A DNA stretch of 64,000 nucleotides from Symbiodinium natans (GCA_905221605.1 CAJNDS010001447.1:690216-754215), one strand, 5' to 3'; shown: positions 42,500 through 52,321, counted from the first letter of the stretch. The notes: a model not told the origin generated them from the letters alone. Numbers and translations: made by a program.

Positions 42500-42893
42500 T
42501 TGTCTAAGTCTAAGGCTCTCACTCTCCGAGTACCGGCGTTCGCCTTCCAAGAGAGGGACCAGATCTACTTCTGAAATCAAGGAGCCAGAGTCTGCACATC
42601 GCACGCGCTTGCTTCATCCTCTTGGCAGAGTCCGGGTGGTTTGGGATATTTGTGGTCTTTTGCTGCTTATGGCTGATACCTTCCTTTTGCCCCTCTCCTT
42701 GGCCTTTGAGTTGAGCTCGGGTACTCAAGACACTGGCAGTTTCTTACTGCTCTTGAACTACCTTGGTGGCATGGTCTTCTGGACGGTGGACCTCTTCATG
42801 AATTTGAACACTGCCTTCTATGAGAGGGGCGCCTTGGTTTTCGATCGCGTGGCCATCTTGAAGCATTACTTGAAGACGTGGCTGCCGGGCTGC
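42500..42893 (+). CDS. Channel gene, exon with S1-S2
   Basis: The frame HPLGRVRVVWDICGLLLLMA then DTFLLPLSLAFE gives S1, and GGMVFWTVDLFMNLNTAFYE gives S2. Both follow the pattern of CNG/EAG-type channels (F-W-T-x-D-I-x-x-N-F). It ends RVAILKHYLKTWLPGC at a GT(GAGTAAG) or nearby GC donor (about 42883-42894). The 5' boundary is uncertain and earlier exons are not identified. The next exon lies 10 kb downstream because a copia element occupies the intron. Confidence 0.7.
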
Positions 42894-42971
42894 AGTGAGT
42901 AAGTTCGCATGAGTTGTAGAACATCTAGCGGCCAACTGCATGCACAGGAGAACCAGGGGAAGAAGTTCTTT

Positions 42972-43150
42972 TGTTAAACATCTACGCAGTATAGGAAGCT
43001 GTGCACCAGGTGCATGTGGAATGCACACCAGAGCCTCGGAACGTCTTGTCGACGACAGGCTCGAACAAGGACACACACCGCAGCGAACCCAGGAAAAGTG
43101 CGGAGTGTCCCAGCTTTTCAGTTAGCTTTAGATTGACCCTATCTTTGACA
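42972..43150 (+). repeat. 5' LTR
   Basis: 179 bp, TG...CA ends. It is unusually short for a 9.8-kb element. Contains a palindromic GTGCACCAGGTGCA at about 43001-43014. Confidence 0.95.
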
Positions 43151-43710
43151 TGGTAGCGGAGCTGCCGTTCCAGGAACCAGAGGCAGCGATGATGCTACAC
43201 ATAGCAGGAGTAGGAATCGTCCTCATAGCCATGATGGCTTCTCTCGTCTGTGGGATGATGCAAATGTGGAAACAGGAAAAGAACGTCGAAGTCCGAGAGT
43301 TCTTCGAGTACCTCCCCACAGTCCGGATAGCAACAAGAGCAGGAAGAAGGTACCACAAACCAGGTTGTGCTCACATCAGGAACCTGACGGTTGCTGGTGG
43401 AAGAGTGAGGGACTTTGCCCCTTGCTTCAATTGCTTCCCTGAACGATACACGATTCAGGAAGTGAAGACGAGGAACATGAGATGCTACGGAATGGCAGCA
43501 GGCATAGTGCTGCTGGTTGGTTTTGCCCTGGGGAGCCTCGCCACTTTGTGCGGGATGAGCATGACTCCAGGAAGATATGGCTTCGAAGAGAATCCGTGGC
43601 AGGCCCTTGGACCCGGAAGAGCCAAGGATGAACTTGCCCTTGGAGATGACAGATCCTCCAAGGAAGAAAGACGTGGCATTCTCAGAAGAACTACGACAAG
43701 TACTCCGTGA
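43150..43710 (+). CDS. Copia extra ORF 1: two membrane segments and an Ada-like Cys motif
   Basis: The first ATG overlaps the last base of the LTR; a start at MMLHIAG is also possible. The 186-residue frame has a hydrophobic helix at residues 14-38, then RRYHKPGC (His69, Cys73) followed by PCFNC (Cys92, Cys95), an arrangement like the zinc site of Ada-type metal-binding domains. A second hydrophobic helix lies at residues 112-136, and the tail is charged. It precedes gag and is in a different frame from the next ORF. Such an ORF is not part of standard copia elements, and its function is unknown. Confidence 0.6.
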   Translation: MVAELPFQEPEAAMMLHIAGVGIVLIAMMASLVCGMMQMWKQEKNVEVREFFEYLPTVRIATRAGRRYHKPGCAHIRNLTVAGGRVRDFAPCFNCFPERYTIQEVKTRNMRCYGMAAGIVLLVGFALGSLATLCGMSMTPGRYGFEENPWQALGPGRAKDELALGDDRSSKEERRGILRRTTTSTP

Positions 43711-43721
43711 ACCAGGACTTC

Positions 43722-44408
43722 ATGAATGCCTACACGATTAGGAGCATCGACATGTACATGAGTGAAGAAGATGAGAGCCTTGAGTCCGGCTACGCTCCTA
43801 GGTACCTAGTAGATAAGAAGCTAGAAGAAGGAAAGTTTCACAATGTAGAAAAGATCCCTTTCAAGGAACAGTTCGAACAGCTAGAAAAGAAGTTTCACGA
43901 CGTCGTGCACAGCTTAGTGTTTGAAGGAATTCATCTCGTAGTTTTCGCAGGAACACCTCTAGGAATGATTACTTGGATCATCCTATCGTACTTCTCACGA
44001 TTGTTCTTTACAGCAGTACAGAAAAGAACGAAGAGAGCGAAAGAGCCCAAAAGGAAAAGCATGAGGAGAAGAGCAGAAGTGAGGAGACAGCACAAGACAA
44101 TGTTTCTTGTTGTGCTTGTGTATAGCAACTTGGAAGCAGCCAAAGGAATGGAAGATGCACTACAGAGACTTGCAGAAATCAACCAGCAAACGCTTCAAGG
44201 AATACAAACCTTAGCAGAAGAGATGAGGAGCAGTGCAGCAGCCGGCACAGCCCGTCACAGCAAGCTTCAGCAATACACTGCAGGCAATTCAGCAGCAGAG
44301 TGCAGAGGCACAGCACACTTTGCTTCAAGCACAGGAAACAGCAGTGACAACTTTCGAGGAGATCGGAAGCAGCCTAGAGAGAGCAGTGAAGGGAAGAAAG
44401 CCAGGTGA
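43722..44408 (+). CDS. Copia extra ORF 2 with one membrane helix
   Basis: From MNAYTIRSIDMYMSEEDESL the frame carries a hydrophobic segment LVVFAGTPLGMITWIILSYF, a strongly basic patch (KRTKRAKEPKRKSMRRR), then a helix AKGMEDALQRLAEINQQTLQ. The helical text appears to continue in the +1 frame as the start of gag (44233), so the last 60 residues here are probably out of frame. It may be one protein with ORF 1 before frame damage. Confidence 0.5.
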   Translation: MNAYTIRSIDMYMSEEDESLESGYAPRYLVDKKLEEGKFHNVEKIPFKEQFEQLEKKFHDVVHSLVFEGIHLVVFAGTPLGMITWIILSYFSRLFFTAVQKRTKRAKEPKRKSMRRRAEVRRQHKTMFLVVLVYSNLEAAKGMEDALQRLAEINQQTLQGIQTLAEEMRSSAAAGTARHSKLQQYTAGNSAAECRGTAHFASSTGNSSDNFRGDRKQPRESSEGKKAR

Positions 44409-44868
44409 CGTTGAGCTTCACAAACTCATCAAGCCTCCAGAAGTATTTTCTCCAGGAACTTGGCAAGAAGAGAAGAATGGTTTCATGGAGTTCAAGCAAC
44501 GACTTCGAGTCTGGCTTGGCGCTATGGATGAAGATCTTGTGGAAACCATGGACCTCGTGGAGAACGACCTAAGGAAGAATGAAGTGCTGGACATGAAAGA
44601 TATGACTGATGAGGCCAAAACGCAAAGCAGGAAGTTGTATAGCATTTTAGCGTCTTACACCAAAGGCAGACCGTATCGTGTGGTTCGCCATACGACAGAA
44701 GAGAACGGTATGGAAGCCTATAGGATGCTGTTGTTAGAATACCAGCCTGTGAATAGAGCAAGATCGCTGGAACTTTTCCACAACATCATGAATTTCCGTT
44801 TTGCCAAGGACAAAGGCATTCGCTTACGCAGTCCCAAGGAACACCCTATAGGACCACTACTGACCTAA
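44233..44868 (+). CDS. Copia gag, capsid part
   Basis: A Gln-rich helix is followed by KPPEVFSPGTWQEEKNGFME and FKQRLRVWLGAMDEDLVETM, then KLYSILASYTKGRPYRVVRH and AYRMLLLEYQPVNRARSLEL. This is the UBN2/gag-type capsid pattern of copia elements in dinoflagellates. The frame ends 36 bp before the nucleocapsid frame, which is one base back, so an indel or a recoding site lies near 44820-44900. Confidence 0.7.
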   Translation: MQQPAQPVTASFSNTLQAIQQQSAEAQHTLLQAQETAVTTFEEIGSSLERAVKGRKPGDVELHKLIKPPEVFSPGTWQEEKNGFMEFKQRLRVWLGAMDEDLVETMDLVENDLRKNEVLDMKDMTDEAKTQSRKLYSILASYTKGRPYRVVRHTTEENGMEAYRMLLLEYQPVNRARSLELFHNIMNFRFAKDKGIRLRSPKEHPIGPLLT

Positions 44869-44903
44869 TCGACAAGGGAGAAGATCATCAGGGTGTTGCA
44901 GCC

Positions 44904-45626
44904 ATGGATGTGTCTCAGGCTTGGAAAGGCAAAGGTAGAGATTGGTACGGGTACAAAGGTAAAGGAAAGAAAGGTGGTAAGGATTCAGGCAAGGATTCAG
45001 GCAAAGGTGGTTTTAAAGGTCGAGGCAAAGGAAAAGGTAGAGGCAAAGGCAGAGGTGGAAACTGGAAAGGCCGAGGTAGAGGCTTTAGAGGTTTCAAAGG
45101 CAGAGGAAAAGGCTACAAAGGGTTCAAAGGTAGCTACAAAGGTAAAGGCAAAGGAAAGGCCCAAGCTACAGGAGTTTGTCATTACTGCCAGAAGTATGGA
45201 CACTTTGAGGCCCAGTGTAGGAAGAAACAGAGAGACATGGGGTACACGGCTAGGAATGTAGAAATGCAGGAAACTCAGAGTGAAGCCCCAAGTAGAGGAA
45301 CAGCCTCAACCCAAGCTCCAACATCGAGAACAGCGACAACATCAGCCAGTTCATCAGGTCAAGGAACCCAGAAGCCGATCATCAGGATGGTAACAATGCA
45401 CCACATCGGTGATCCACCGACCAGCTTTCCTGAGGAGTTCGAGCTGAGTGAAGACTCTGAGGAACTTGAAATTGATTACTTCGGGAGAGTTTTGATGGTT
45501 TCGGCTAGTTCAGGAATGTCAGAGCAGGAATTTCAGATTGGAAGTGAGAGTGATGAAGAGAGTGAAGACATAGAGAAGGACCCCTTGTACTGTTGGTACC
45601 ACCTCAGAACCAGAGAACTTTGTTAG
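44904..45626 (+). CDS. Copia gag, nucleocapsid part with zinc knuckle
   Basis: After MDVSQAWKGKGRDWYGYKGK there are about 80 residues of Gly/Lys/Arg (GKGRGKG) repeats. Next comes a perfect CX2CX4HX4C knuckle (CHYCQKYGHFEAQC) near residue 91, a Ser/Thr-rich stretch and an acidic end. It ends at TAG. The pol frame (+1) is already open for about 50 bp upstream of that stop, which leaves room for a frameshift. Confidence 0.75.
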   Translation: MDVSQAWKGKGRDWYGYKGKGKKGGKDSGKDSGKGGFKGRGKGKGRGKGRGGNWKGRGRGFRGFKGRGKGYKGFKGSYKGKGKGKAQATGVCHYCQKYGHFEAQCRKKQRDMGYTARNVEMQETQSEAPSRGTASTQAPTSRTATTSASSSGQGTQKPIIRMVTMHHIGDPPTSFPEEFELSEDSEELEIDYFGRVLMVSASSGMSEQEFQIGSESDEESEDIEKDPLYCWYHLRTRELC

Positions 45627-45630
45627 GACA

Positions 45631-47529
45631 GTGAGAGAGAGCCCAGGTGCAAAGGAAATTGAGGTTGTGCTTGACTCAGGCGCAGATATCTCATTAGCCC
45701 CTATGTGGATGCGAAATTTCGGTAGGAAGGTCCCGGACCGACGCAGGATTGAACTCCGAGACGCTCAAGGAACTAGGATAAAGGTACAGGACCAGCGGGT
45801 TATTGAGGTTGAGTTTGAGGATGTTGGTGGAAACTGTGTGAAGGTTGAGGAAGTCTTCTTGATTTCATCAGTTGTTCACCCTCTCTTAGCTGTAGGAAAA
45901 TTGTTGAAGAAAGGTTGGGAATTTCGGAACGGTAGTGAGACAGGAACTTTCTTGGTTGAAGGAAACACTTCCATAGCAGTAGCGTACAACAACAATTCCC
46001 TCACCGCTAAAGCTTTTGTCAGGACAGTCTCAACATCCCAAACAACAGGAGTCCCTACGCCAATCTATCTCTGTGAAACGCTTAGGAACCTCGTAGCTGA
46101 AGGTCGAATTGGATGGACAAGTGTGACCGAGCCCTATGTAGTCCACTACAGCCCAAAGAGCTCAGAGCATGTTGACCCAGCTATGATGTATCCTCAAGGA
46201 AAACATCCTTTCAGAGCTGTTTTGGTTAGAGACACCGAAGGCTGGCAGCTCTTGCACTACAACGAAAGGTATGAAGAGCTAGAAGAACCTTTTGGCCACA
46301 TCTATGATGAGAGCCAGAACTTTGAGGTATTGACCTTGATCTCGTCCAAGGCATTTCCTCCTTACCTCATAGGAACACCCAAGAAAGAGGAAGACAGACG
46401 TACATTTGAAGAGTACACTGATGACAAGTGGTCTCTTAGCAAGGATGGAACTGAACTGATCAGGTACCACCACACGCCCAGGAAGACACGTTTTCATCCG
46501 CTCGACTTGAAGGACATTCCCGTAGAGCGTGAGAACCTCCAGAACGATAGATCCACCTACGGAGAGGACCCAGTGAACCATGAGTTCTTTGAGGACAAGA
46601 TGCCATGGATTGCAGATGAGTATGACGAGTTCTCATCACCTTTCGGAGTGAGATCATGGACAGGACAGTCTAAGTTCAGGTTGGTCTACCCAGTAGATGG
46701 TTCAAAGGCCCAACAACAGGAACAAAGGCTCAAAACAGTCCCGGAGAATGAAAGCATGGAGATTGACGAACAGGAACCACAGGCCCCTGCACACAGGTAT
46801 GAACTTCATGGAGAACTTACGTTCATTTATGATGGTCATGAGTACAACCAGCAGAACAGCCTGAAGATCCTCAAGGAATTGTGTACAGAACTTGGAGTGT
46901 CTAAGAATGGCTCAAAACAGGACCTCCTTAGAAGGCTCAGTAGGAAGATCATGGAAGATGAGAGACGGTTAGGACTCAACACTGCTCAGAAGAAGTACCA
47001 GGAATATGCCATTCCACAACCGCTCAAGGACCAAGTCATGCCCAAACCTGAAGAAGTTGAGGTACACAATTTGACACATTTACCGTATGCCACTTGGTGT
47101 CCAGTATGCGTTGCGTGCAAAGGAAAAGAGTCGCCACATCCAACTCAAAGCCCTGAGAAGGAACGATCGTCTAGACCCACATTGTGTATGGATTTCTGTT
47201 TTACAGGAACAAGTCATGATGAAGCCCCGACAGCAGTCAGCTTGGTTTGCATTGACTCTTGGAGTAGGAGCATTGCTTGCATTCCAACTGCAACCAAAGG
47301 AAAAGGTTTGATTGAGCACATTGGCGAAGGCGTTACGTACATGAGCACTCAACTTCAGTACCAGACTATCAATTTGAAGGCAGACAATGAAGGAACCATG
47401 AAGAAGCTCAAGCAGATCATCCTGAAACAAAGGTCAGCTCTAGGACTAGGAACAACCCTTCAAGATGCAGTTTCAGGCCAGAAGGAAACAAAAAGGCATG
47501 GCAGAGCGTGCAATTCAAACTGTGCGTAG
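45631..47529 (+). CDS. Copia pol, protease and integrase N-terminal part
   Basis: The protease motif is VVLDSGADISLAP near residue 11, followed by LLAVGKLLKKGWEF. A long spacer follows. The integrase zinc-binding region has HLPYATWCPVCVACKG (~residue 480). The core shows CMDFCF (first Asp) and NLKADNEG (second Asp). The frame runs out just before the catalytic Glu because of one extra base in an A5 run near 47491; the Glu (GMAERAIQTV) is in the next ORF. A real start codon is not required if the protein is made by frameshift from gag. Confidence 0.8.
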   Translation: MRESPGAKEIEVVLDSGADISLAPMWMRNFGRKVPDRRRIELRDAQGTRIKVQDQRVIEVEFEDVGGNCVKVEEVFLISSVVHPLLAVGKLLKKGWEFRNGSETGTFLVEGNTSIAVAYNNNSLTAKAFVRTVSTSQTTGVPTPIYLCETLRNLVAEGRIGWTSVTEPYVVHYSPKSSEHVDPAMMYPQGKHPFRAVLVRDTEGWQLLHYNERYEELEEPFGHIYDESQNFEVLTLISSKAFPPYLIGTPKKEEDRRTFEEYTDDKWSLSKDGTELIRYHHTPRKTRFHPLDLKDIPVERENLQNDRSTYGEDPVNHEFFEDKMPWIADEYDEFSSPFGVRSWTGQSKFRLVYPVDGSKAQQQEQRLKTVPENESMEIDEQEPQAPAHRYELHGELTFIYDGHEYNQQNSLKILKELCTELGVSKNGSKQDLLRRLSRKIMEDERRLGLNTAQKKYQEYAIPQPLKDQVMPKPEEVEVHNLTHLPYATWCPVCVACKGKESPHPTQSPEKERSSRPTLCMDFCFTGTSHDEAPTAVSLVCIDSWSRSIACIPTATKGKGLIEHIGEGVTYMSTQLQYQTINLKADNEGTMKKLKQIILKQRSALGLGTTLQDAVSGQKETKRHGRACNSNCA

Positions 47530-50500
47530 GCAAGCCCTCACGTTGATTCAAGGTTTGCAGGAACAGGCAAAGGTGTTGATAGCACATACTCACCCCTTGT
47601 TCAGTTGGGCATTCAGGCATGCAGCTTGGATTCTGAATAGGTACCACAGACACAGTGCTACTGGTGTGACACCTTATGAGTTTGTTGCAGGAAGACCTTA
47701 TGAAGGAACACTTTGCCAGTTTGGTGAGAGTTTGATGGTCTTGGCGAACAGGACTGGCGTCAATGTCAAGAAAGGTGACCCTCAATGGCTGAGAGGAGTT
47801 TTCTTAGGAAAGACTGACAACAACCTCTTCATTACGTGGCACATGGATGGCATCAAGACCAGTAGATCTGTGAAGAGATGCCCCCATCATTTTGACCTGG
47901 AAGCACTAACTAGTGTAGGAATCCACACTTGGGAAGTGAAGCACACGACGCTCACAACTCGCGTAGTTCCTAGGAAGAACCTACCAGGCCCCTCAGGAAC
48001 ACCAGCGCCTGTGACAGTGGTGGAGCCTCTAGGAGATCAACATGGCATTGGAGCCATTACTCCTGGAATACAGACACCTGTCATCGCAGGCGGGGCGAGT
48101 ACACCAAAACCGTTAGGAACAGTCACCCCAAGAAACACGAACCTTCATGCAATGGCAAAGAAGGCAAAGGAACAAGAACAACTGCAAGCAGAACCTGCAG
48201 CGCCTGAGTGGATAGACCCAGGACCTGATGAGGCAGGCAGTGATGCAACGCCTACAAGTCAGCTAAGTCATCTGCAAAACAGAGGACCAGAATCTGATGA
48301 AGCAGGTAGTGACAGCATGAGCACTGATCAAGAGGTCATGCAAGAGAGCCAAGGGAGTGAACTTTTGTTGCCAAGAGCACCGTCAGCAGTCAGGAAGCAT
48401 GAGTATGAAGACGTAGGAACTTCGTCCAAAATCCCAAGGACCGACGAGTCGCCGAAGAGGAAATTTCCACCGTTTAACGCAGGACGCGTGTTTGAGCACA
48501 GTGACGAACCTCTCCCTGAGCCAGGACTTGACGACATCTGTTGGGAGGACACATACTCAGATATAGGAGATGAAGAAGAAGAAGACGAAGAGGAGAGAGA
48601 GAGAGTTTTCAACGATGAGGACGCAGGACCACCAGAGCTTTCAGATGAAGAGCTCAAGGCCAAGGACAGAGAGGCCATGATCACCGAGATGGAGAGACTT
48701 TCAGGAATGCAGGCACTGGCTAGGAAACCGCTGGAGGAACTTGGTTGGCACAAGAGAGACAATGGAGAGAATGAGAGAGAAGAGATCGAACAGGAACCCA
48801 TAAAATGGCTCACAACCAAATTCGTGTTCGATTGGCGGTTCAGGTCAGGGTCTTGGAAAAGACGGGCTAGGCTAGTGGCTCGTGAATTTAAAGGAACTGA
48901 ACAAAGAAGCGATGTGTTCTCACCAGCCACGTCAGCAAGCCTCACAAGGTTAGTCCCCGCGATTGCTCTTCAGGAAGAGTTTTCAGTCTACAGCATTGAC
49001 GTCAAAGATGCGTTTTTGCAAGTACCCCAAAGGACTAGAACGGCGTGTGAATTCCCGAAGGAATATGTGGAGCTGTTTCAGGACACTGATCCCTCTTGCC
49101 CTCAGGAAGGACTACTCTTGCTCCGAGTGTTGCCAGGACAGAGAGACGCAGCTTTGCTTTGGTCGGATCATTTTAGTGATTCGCTTAAGGAACAAGACTT
49201 TGAGAGAAGTGTAGCTTGTCCAACTTTGTTTCGAGACTCAGGGAAAAGCATTCTTGTGGTTCATGTTGATGACATTCAAGCAGCAGGAAAGAGTCATTAT
49301 GTCGACCCTGTACTAAAGAGCTTAGGACGAGTGTACGAGCTGAAGATTGAAGGACCGTTTCTTACCGCGCAGGAACTTGCTATTGGCGAGTCGCTTCAGA
49401 CGGTGAGATTTCTCAAAAGGAAGTACTCGTATCACAATCATGAACTTCACATTCACAGTGACCCAAAGTATCTGGGAAAACTTCGTGAAGAACTCAAGTT
49501 GACAGGAAAGGCATCAAAGCCGACGCCGTGCACACAGGAGAGCCAGGCAGTAGACAACACAAACCCTCTTGACCAGGAACAAGCAGCTTCGTTTAGGAAG
49601 TGTGTAGGAATCCTCCTATATGTTTGTCAGGACAGGCCGGATCTGCAGTTCGCAGTAAGAGGTTTAGCGTCCAAGATGTCATTGCCAACATTTGCAGCTA
49701 AGAAGCAGTTGATTCATGTTGTGCAGTACATGACAAAGACAGATGGTTACCATTGCACGTATAGGAAAACACCGCGAGGAATGTCAAACCTCAACGAGAG
49801 CATTCGCAACGGAACCTATGACTTTTCCCAAGTCAAACCCAAGGAACATCACTTGTTGGAGGTATACTCCGATTCAGATTGGGCAGGACAGAAAGACAGT
49901 CGTCGCAGCACAAGTTCAGGAACTGTGTTTCTGGATTCTCAACTGATCTATGCATTCTCTAGGACCCAAAGGAGTATTTCTCTGTCTTCTGGAGAGGCAG
50001 AATATTACGCCGCAGCTAGTTCAGCTAGTGACTCTTTGTTGCTCAAGGAAGCGATAGAATTCCTCACCTGTAGGAAGTGCGTAGTGCATTTGCATCTAGA
50101 TTCTCCCGCTGCTCGTGGTATCATTACCAGGCAGGGAGTAGGAAGAGTGAAACATTTGCAGATTAGGACCCTCTTTCTCCAGGACCTCCACAAACAAGGA
50201 ATTCTTAGTGTCCACCCGGTAGGTACCAGGGATAACACTGCTGATATAGGAACTAAGCCGCTTTCAGGAAAACGCATTAAGTTGTTGATGCATTGGCTAG
50301 GCTTCAAGGACGAACAAAACCAACCAGTAGGAATTGAAGAGCTTCAAGAACATCGACAGCAGGAACAAGCTAAGGCCACAGTCAAGAGAATCAAGTCCAA
50401 AGGAAACTTCGCATTTGCAGCTTTGTTGTTCTCTTTGCTTTCAGGAAGTTTGGAAGGTTGCTCAAAGGTTGAAGTAGCTTCAGGAACATGTCTTTTGCAG

Positions 50501-52321
50501 TCGTGCAGTACATGTGTAGGAACTGTGCAGGAACATGTCGGCATGTGCAGTGACACGAGTGCATGTGCATTAGGATTGCAGGAACAGCTTGAAGTAGGAA
50601 ACATTTGCAGCTCGATGCCTCGAGTGAAGGACCTCTGTTTTAGGAACCCTGAAAAGGAAGAGACAGTAGCTGTAGAGAAGGAAGTAGCAGCTATGGAACC
50701 GAGTGCCTCCGAGAAGGAACGTTGGTTCAGAGAGCTCACCTCTCAGTTGAATCAGTTGAAAGAAGCCCAAGGAACCACGAACGTGTTGCTCAGAGAACAG
50801 CGTCGCGAACAGGCAAGCCTCAAGGAACAGATTGAGGACCAACACCTGCGAGATGTGGAGTTGCTCAGGCACTTGAAGGAAAGGATAGAAGCTTTGGAGA
50901 CCAAGATCGCCGAGTACGATAAGGAAGAAGAAGAGATCAAAGGAATGATTTGGTGGAAGCTTCAAGAAGAAGAAAGAGGAGCAGAGATGGAAAGAGAGCT
51001 ACGAAGAACAGGACATGGTCGAGGAGAAGAAGGAAGTAAAGAAGAAGAAGAAGGATCGATTTCTACCACACCAAGATCTTCGTCGGCGTCTACTACATCA
51101 ACGCAGGAGGAAAAGAGGAAGGAAAAGGAGAGGAAAGAGAAGATCAGGAAAGTGAATGAGGAGCTGAGGAAAAGAGAAGAAGAGGAGAAGGAAAAGGAAA
51201 GAGGTTTTGCGTACCCCTACGACGACACCGAGTACAAGATCTACGTGGAGAATGGCAAGGTGTACAAGCAGCACAGGATCACGGGCGAGAAGGTCGAAGT
51301 TGGCGTCGACTACGTCTACAAGCACCAGAAAGGAAAGGAAGGAAAAGGAAAAGGACCAGGAAAAGGAAGCACCAAGAACACAGCCACAGGAGCGAGCAGC
51401 AGCTCTGATAAGCAGGCAAGCGCAGCAGTCGCTGAAGCAGCAGGAGTTACACCACAGGAAGAAGGAGCCACGCAGGAAGCAGAGAAGCAGACAGAGAAGG
51501 ATGAGAAGAAGTGGCAGAAGGAACGCGAAAGGCGAGAAAGGATCAGGAAGAGGAAAGCCGAGGAGAAAGCCAGGAAGGAGAAGGAAGAAGCAGAAGAGGA
51601 AAGGAAAAGACAGGAAGCCACAGCAGAAGAGGAAAGGAAGAAGCAGGAAGCAGCAGCAGAAGAAGGAAGGAAGAAGCAGGAAGCAGCAGCAGCAGAGGAG
51701 AGAAAGAAGCAGGAAGCCGCAGCAGAAGAAGAAAGGAAGAAGCAGGAAGCCGCAGCAGAAGAGGAAAGGAAGAAAAGGCAGGCAGCAGCAGCAGCAGCAG
51801 AGGAAAAGGACAGGAAGAGACGAGAGGCAGCAGCAGCGGCAGAAGCAGAAAGGAAGAGACGAGAGGCAGCAGCAGCAGAAGCAGAGAGGAAGAAGCAAGA
51901 GGCAGCAACAAGAGAAGGAAAAGAAGATGAAAATGAAAGTTTGAGGATTGAGATGGCCCAGCTTCGTGAGTTGGTCAGAGGAATGAAGGAACAGCAAGCC
52001 TCAGACAAAAGGAAGATCGTCTCGCTTCAGGAAGAGCTCAAGAAGGCCACAGACAGTGAAGGAAGCACAGGAGAAGGAAAGAAGAAGGACAAGGCGATTG
52101 GCCCACAGGATCGAAGCCAATTCAGAGTTGGAGGAAGTGAAGGAGCTCAGGAACTGTATGCGATCTTTCCTTACGAAGGATCAGATTTCCAGTGGAAATG
52201 GGTGCAGGCCACAAAGGCATGGCTCTACTACGACGTGAACCAGAACTTGTGGATCAAGGACAGCGAAGATGAAGATGGAGGAAGGATCTGCAAGGAACAG
52301 GAGAAGCAAGTGAAAGGATGA
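47465..52321 (+). CDS. Copia pol, integrase C-terminal part, reverse transcriptase, RNase H and long C-terminal extension
   Basis: 1,618 residues. The integrase Glu motif GMAERAIQTVRR is at the start, then HAAWILNRYHRHSATGVTPY. The RT begins near residue 446 with KWLTTKFVFDW, has YSIDVKDAFLQVP near 510 and a catalytic VVHVDDI near 600 (His replaces the usual Tyr). RNase H has YSDSDWAG near 801, SSGEAEYYAA near 842 and TRDNTADIGTKPL near 921. Normal copia pol would end about residue 960. Here about 660 more residues follow: a hydrophobic segment (AALLFSLLSG), a Cys-rich stretch, coiled coils, an E/K/A-rich repeat (EERKKQEAAA) at about 1355-1475 and a Trp/Tyr-rich end (WKWVQATKAWLYYDV). Confidence 0.9.
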   Translation: MQFQARRKQKGMAERAIQTVRRQALTLIQGLQEQAKVLIAHTHPLFSWAFRHAAWILNRYHRHSATGVTPYEFVAGRPYEGTLCQFGESLMVLANRTGVNVKKGDPQWLRGVFLGKTDNNLFITWHMDGIKTSRSVKRCPHHFDLEALTSVGIHTWEVKHTTLTTRVVPRKNLPGPSGTPAPVTVVEPLGDQHGIGAITPGIQTPVIAGGASTPKPLGTVTPRNTNLHAMAKKAKEQEQLQAEPAAPEWIDPGPDEAGSDATPTSQLSHLQNRGPESDEAGSDSMSTDQEVMQESQGSELLLPRAPSAVRKHEYEDVGTSSKIPRTDESPKRKFPPFNAGRVFEHSDEPLPEPGLDDICWEDTYSDIGDEEEEDEEERERVFNDEDAGPPELSDEELKAKDREAMITEMERLSGMQALARKPLEELGWHKRDNGENEREEIEQEPIKWLTTKFVFDWRFRSGSWKRRARLVAREFKGTEQRSDVFSPATSASLTRLVPAIALQEEFSVYSIDVKDAFLQVPQRTRTACEFPKEYVELFQDTDPSCPQEGLLLLRVLPGQRDAALLWSDHFSDSLKEQDFERSVACPTLFRDSGKSILVVHVDDIQAAGKSHYVDPVLKSLGRVYELKIEGPFLTAQELAIGESLQTVRFLKRKYSYHNHELHIHSDPKYLGKLREELKLTGKASKPTPCTQESQAVDNTNPLDQEQAASFRKCVGILLYVCQDRPDLQFAVRGLASKMSLPTFAAKKQLIHVVQYMTKTDGYHCTYRKTPRGMSNLNESIRNGTYDFSQVKPKEHHLLEVYSDSDWAGQKDSRRSTSSGTVFLDSQLIYAFSRTQRSISLSSGEAEYYAAASSASDSLLLKEAIEFLTCRKCVVHLHLDSPAARGIITRQGVGRVKHLQIRTLFLQDLHKQGILSVHPVGTRDNTADIGTKPLSGKRIKLLMHWLGFKDEQNQPVGIEELQEHRQQEQAKATVKRIKSKGNFAFAALLFSLLSGSLEGCSKVEVASGTCLLQSCSTCVGTVQEHVGMCSDTSACALGLQEQLEVGNICSSMPRVKDLCFRNPEKEETVAVEKEVAAMEPSASEKERWFRELTSQLNQLKEAQGTTNVLLREQRREQASLKEQIEDQHLRDVELLRHLKERIEALETKIAEYDKEEEEIKGMIWWKLQEEERGAEMERELRRTGHGRGEEGSKEEEEGSISTTPRSSSASTTSTQEEKRKEKERKEKIRKVNEELRKREEEEKEKERGFAYPYDDTEYKIYVENGKVYKQHRITGEKVEVGVDYVYKHQKGKEGKGKGPGKGSTKNTATGASSSSDKQASAAVAEAAGVTPQEEGATQEAEKQTEKDEKKWQKERERRERIRKRKAEEKARKEKEEAEEERKRQEATAEEERKKQEAAAEEGRKKQEAAAAEERKKQEAAAEEERKKQEAAAEEERKKRQAAAAAAEEKDRKRREAAAAAEAERKRREAAAAEAERKKQEAATREGKEDENESLRIEMAQLRELVRGMKEQQASDKRKIVSLQEELKKATDSEGSTGEGKKKDKAIGPQDRSQFRVGGSEGAQELYAIFPYEGSDFQWKWVQATKAWLYYDVNQNLWIKDSEDEDGGRICKEQEKQVKG

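Noticed and set aside
51098..52008. Leu/Cys/Phe-rich and Ser/Ala-rich minus frames and Arg-rich + frames
   Set aside because: Shadows of the copia coiled-coil coding region in other frames.
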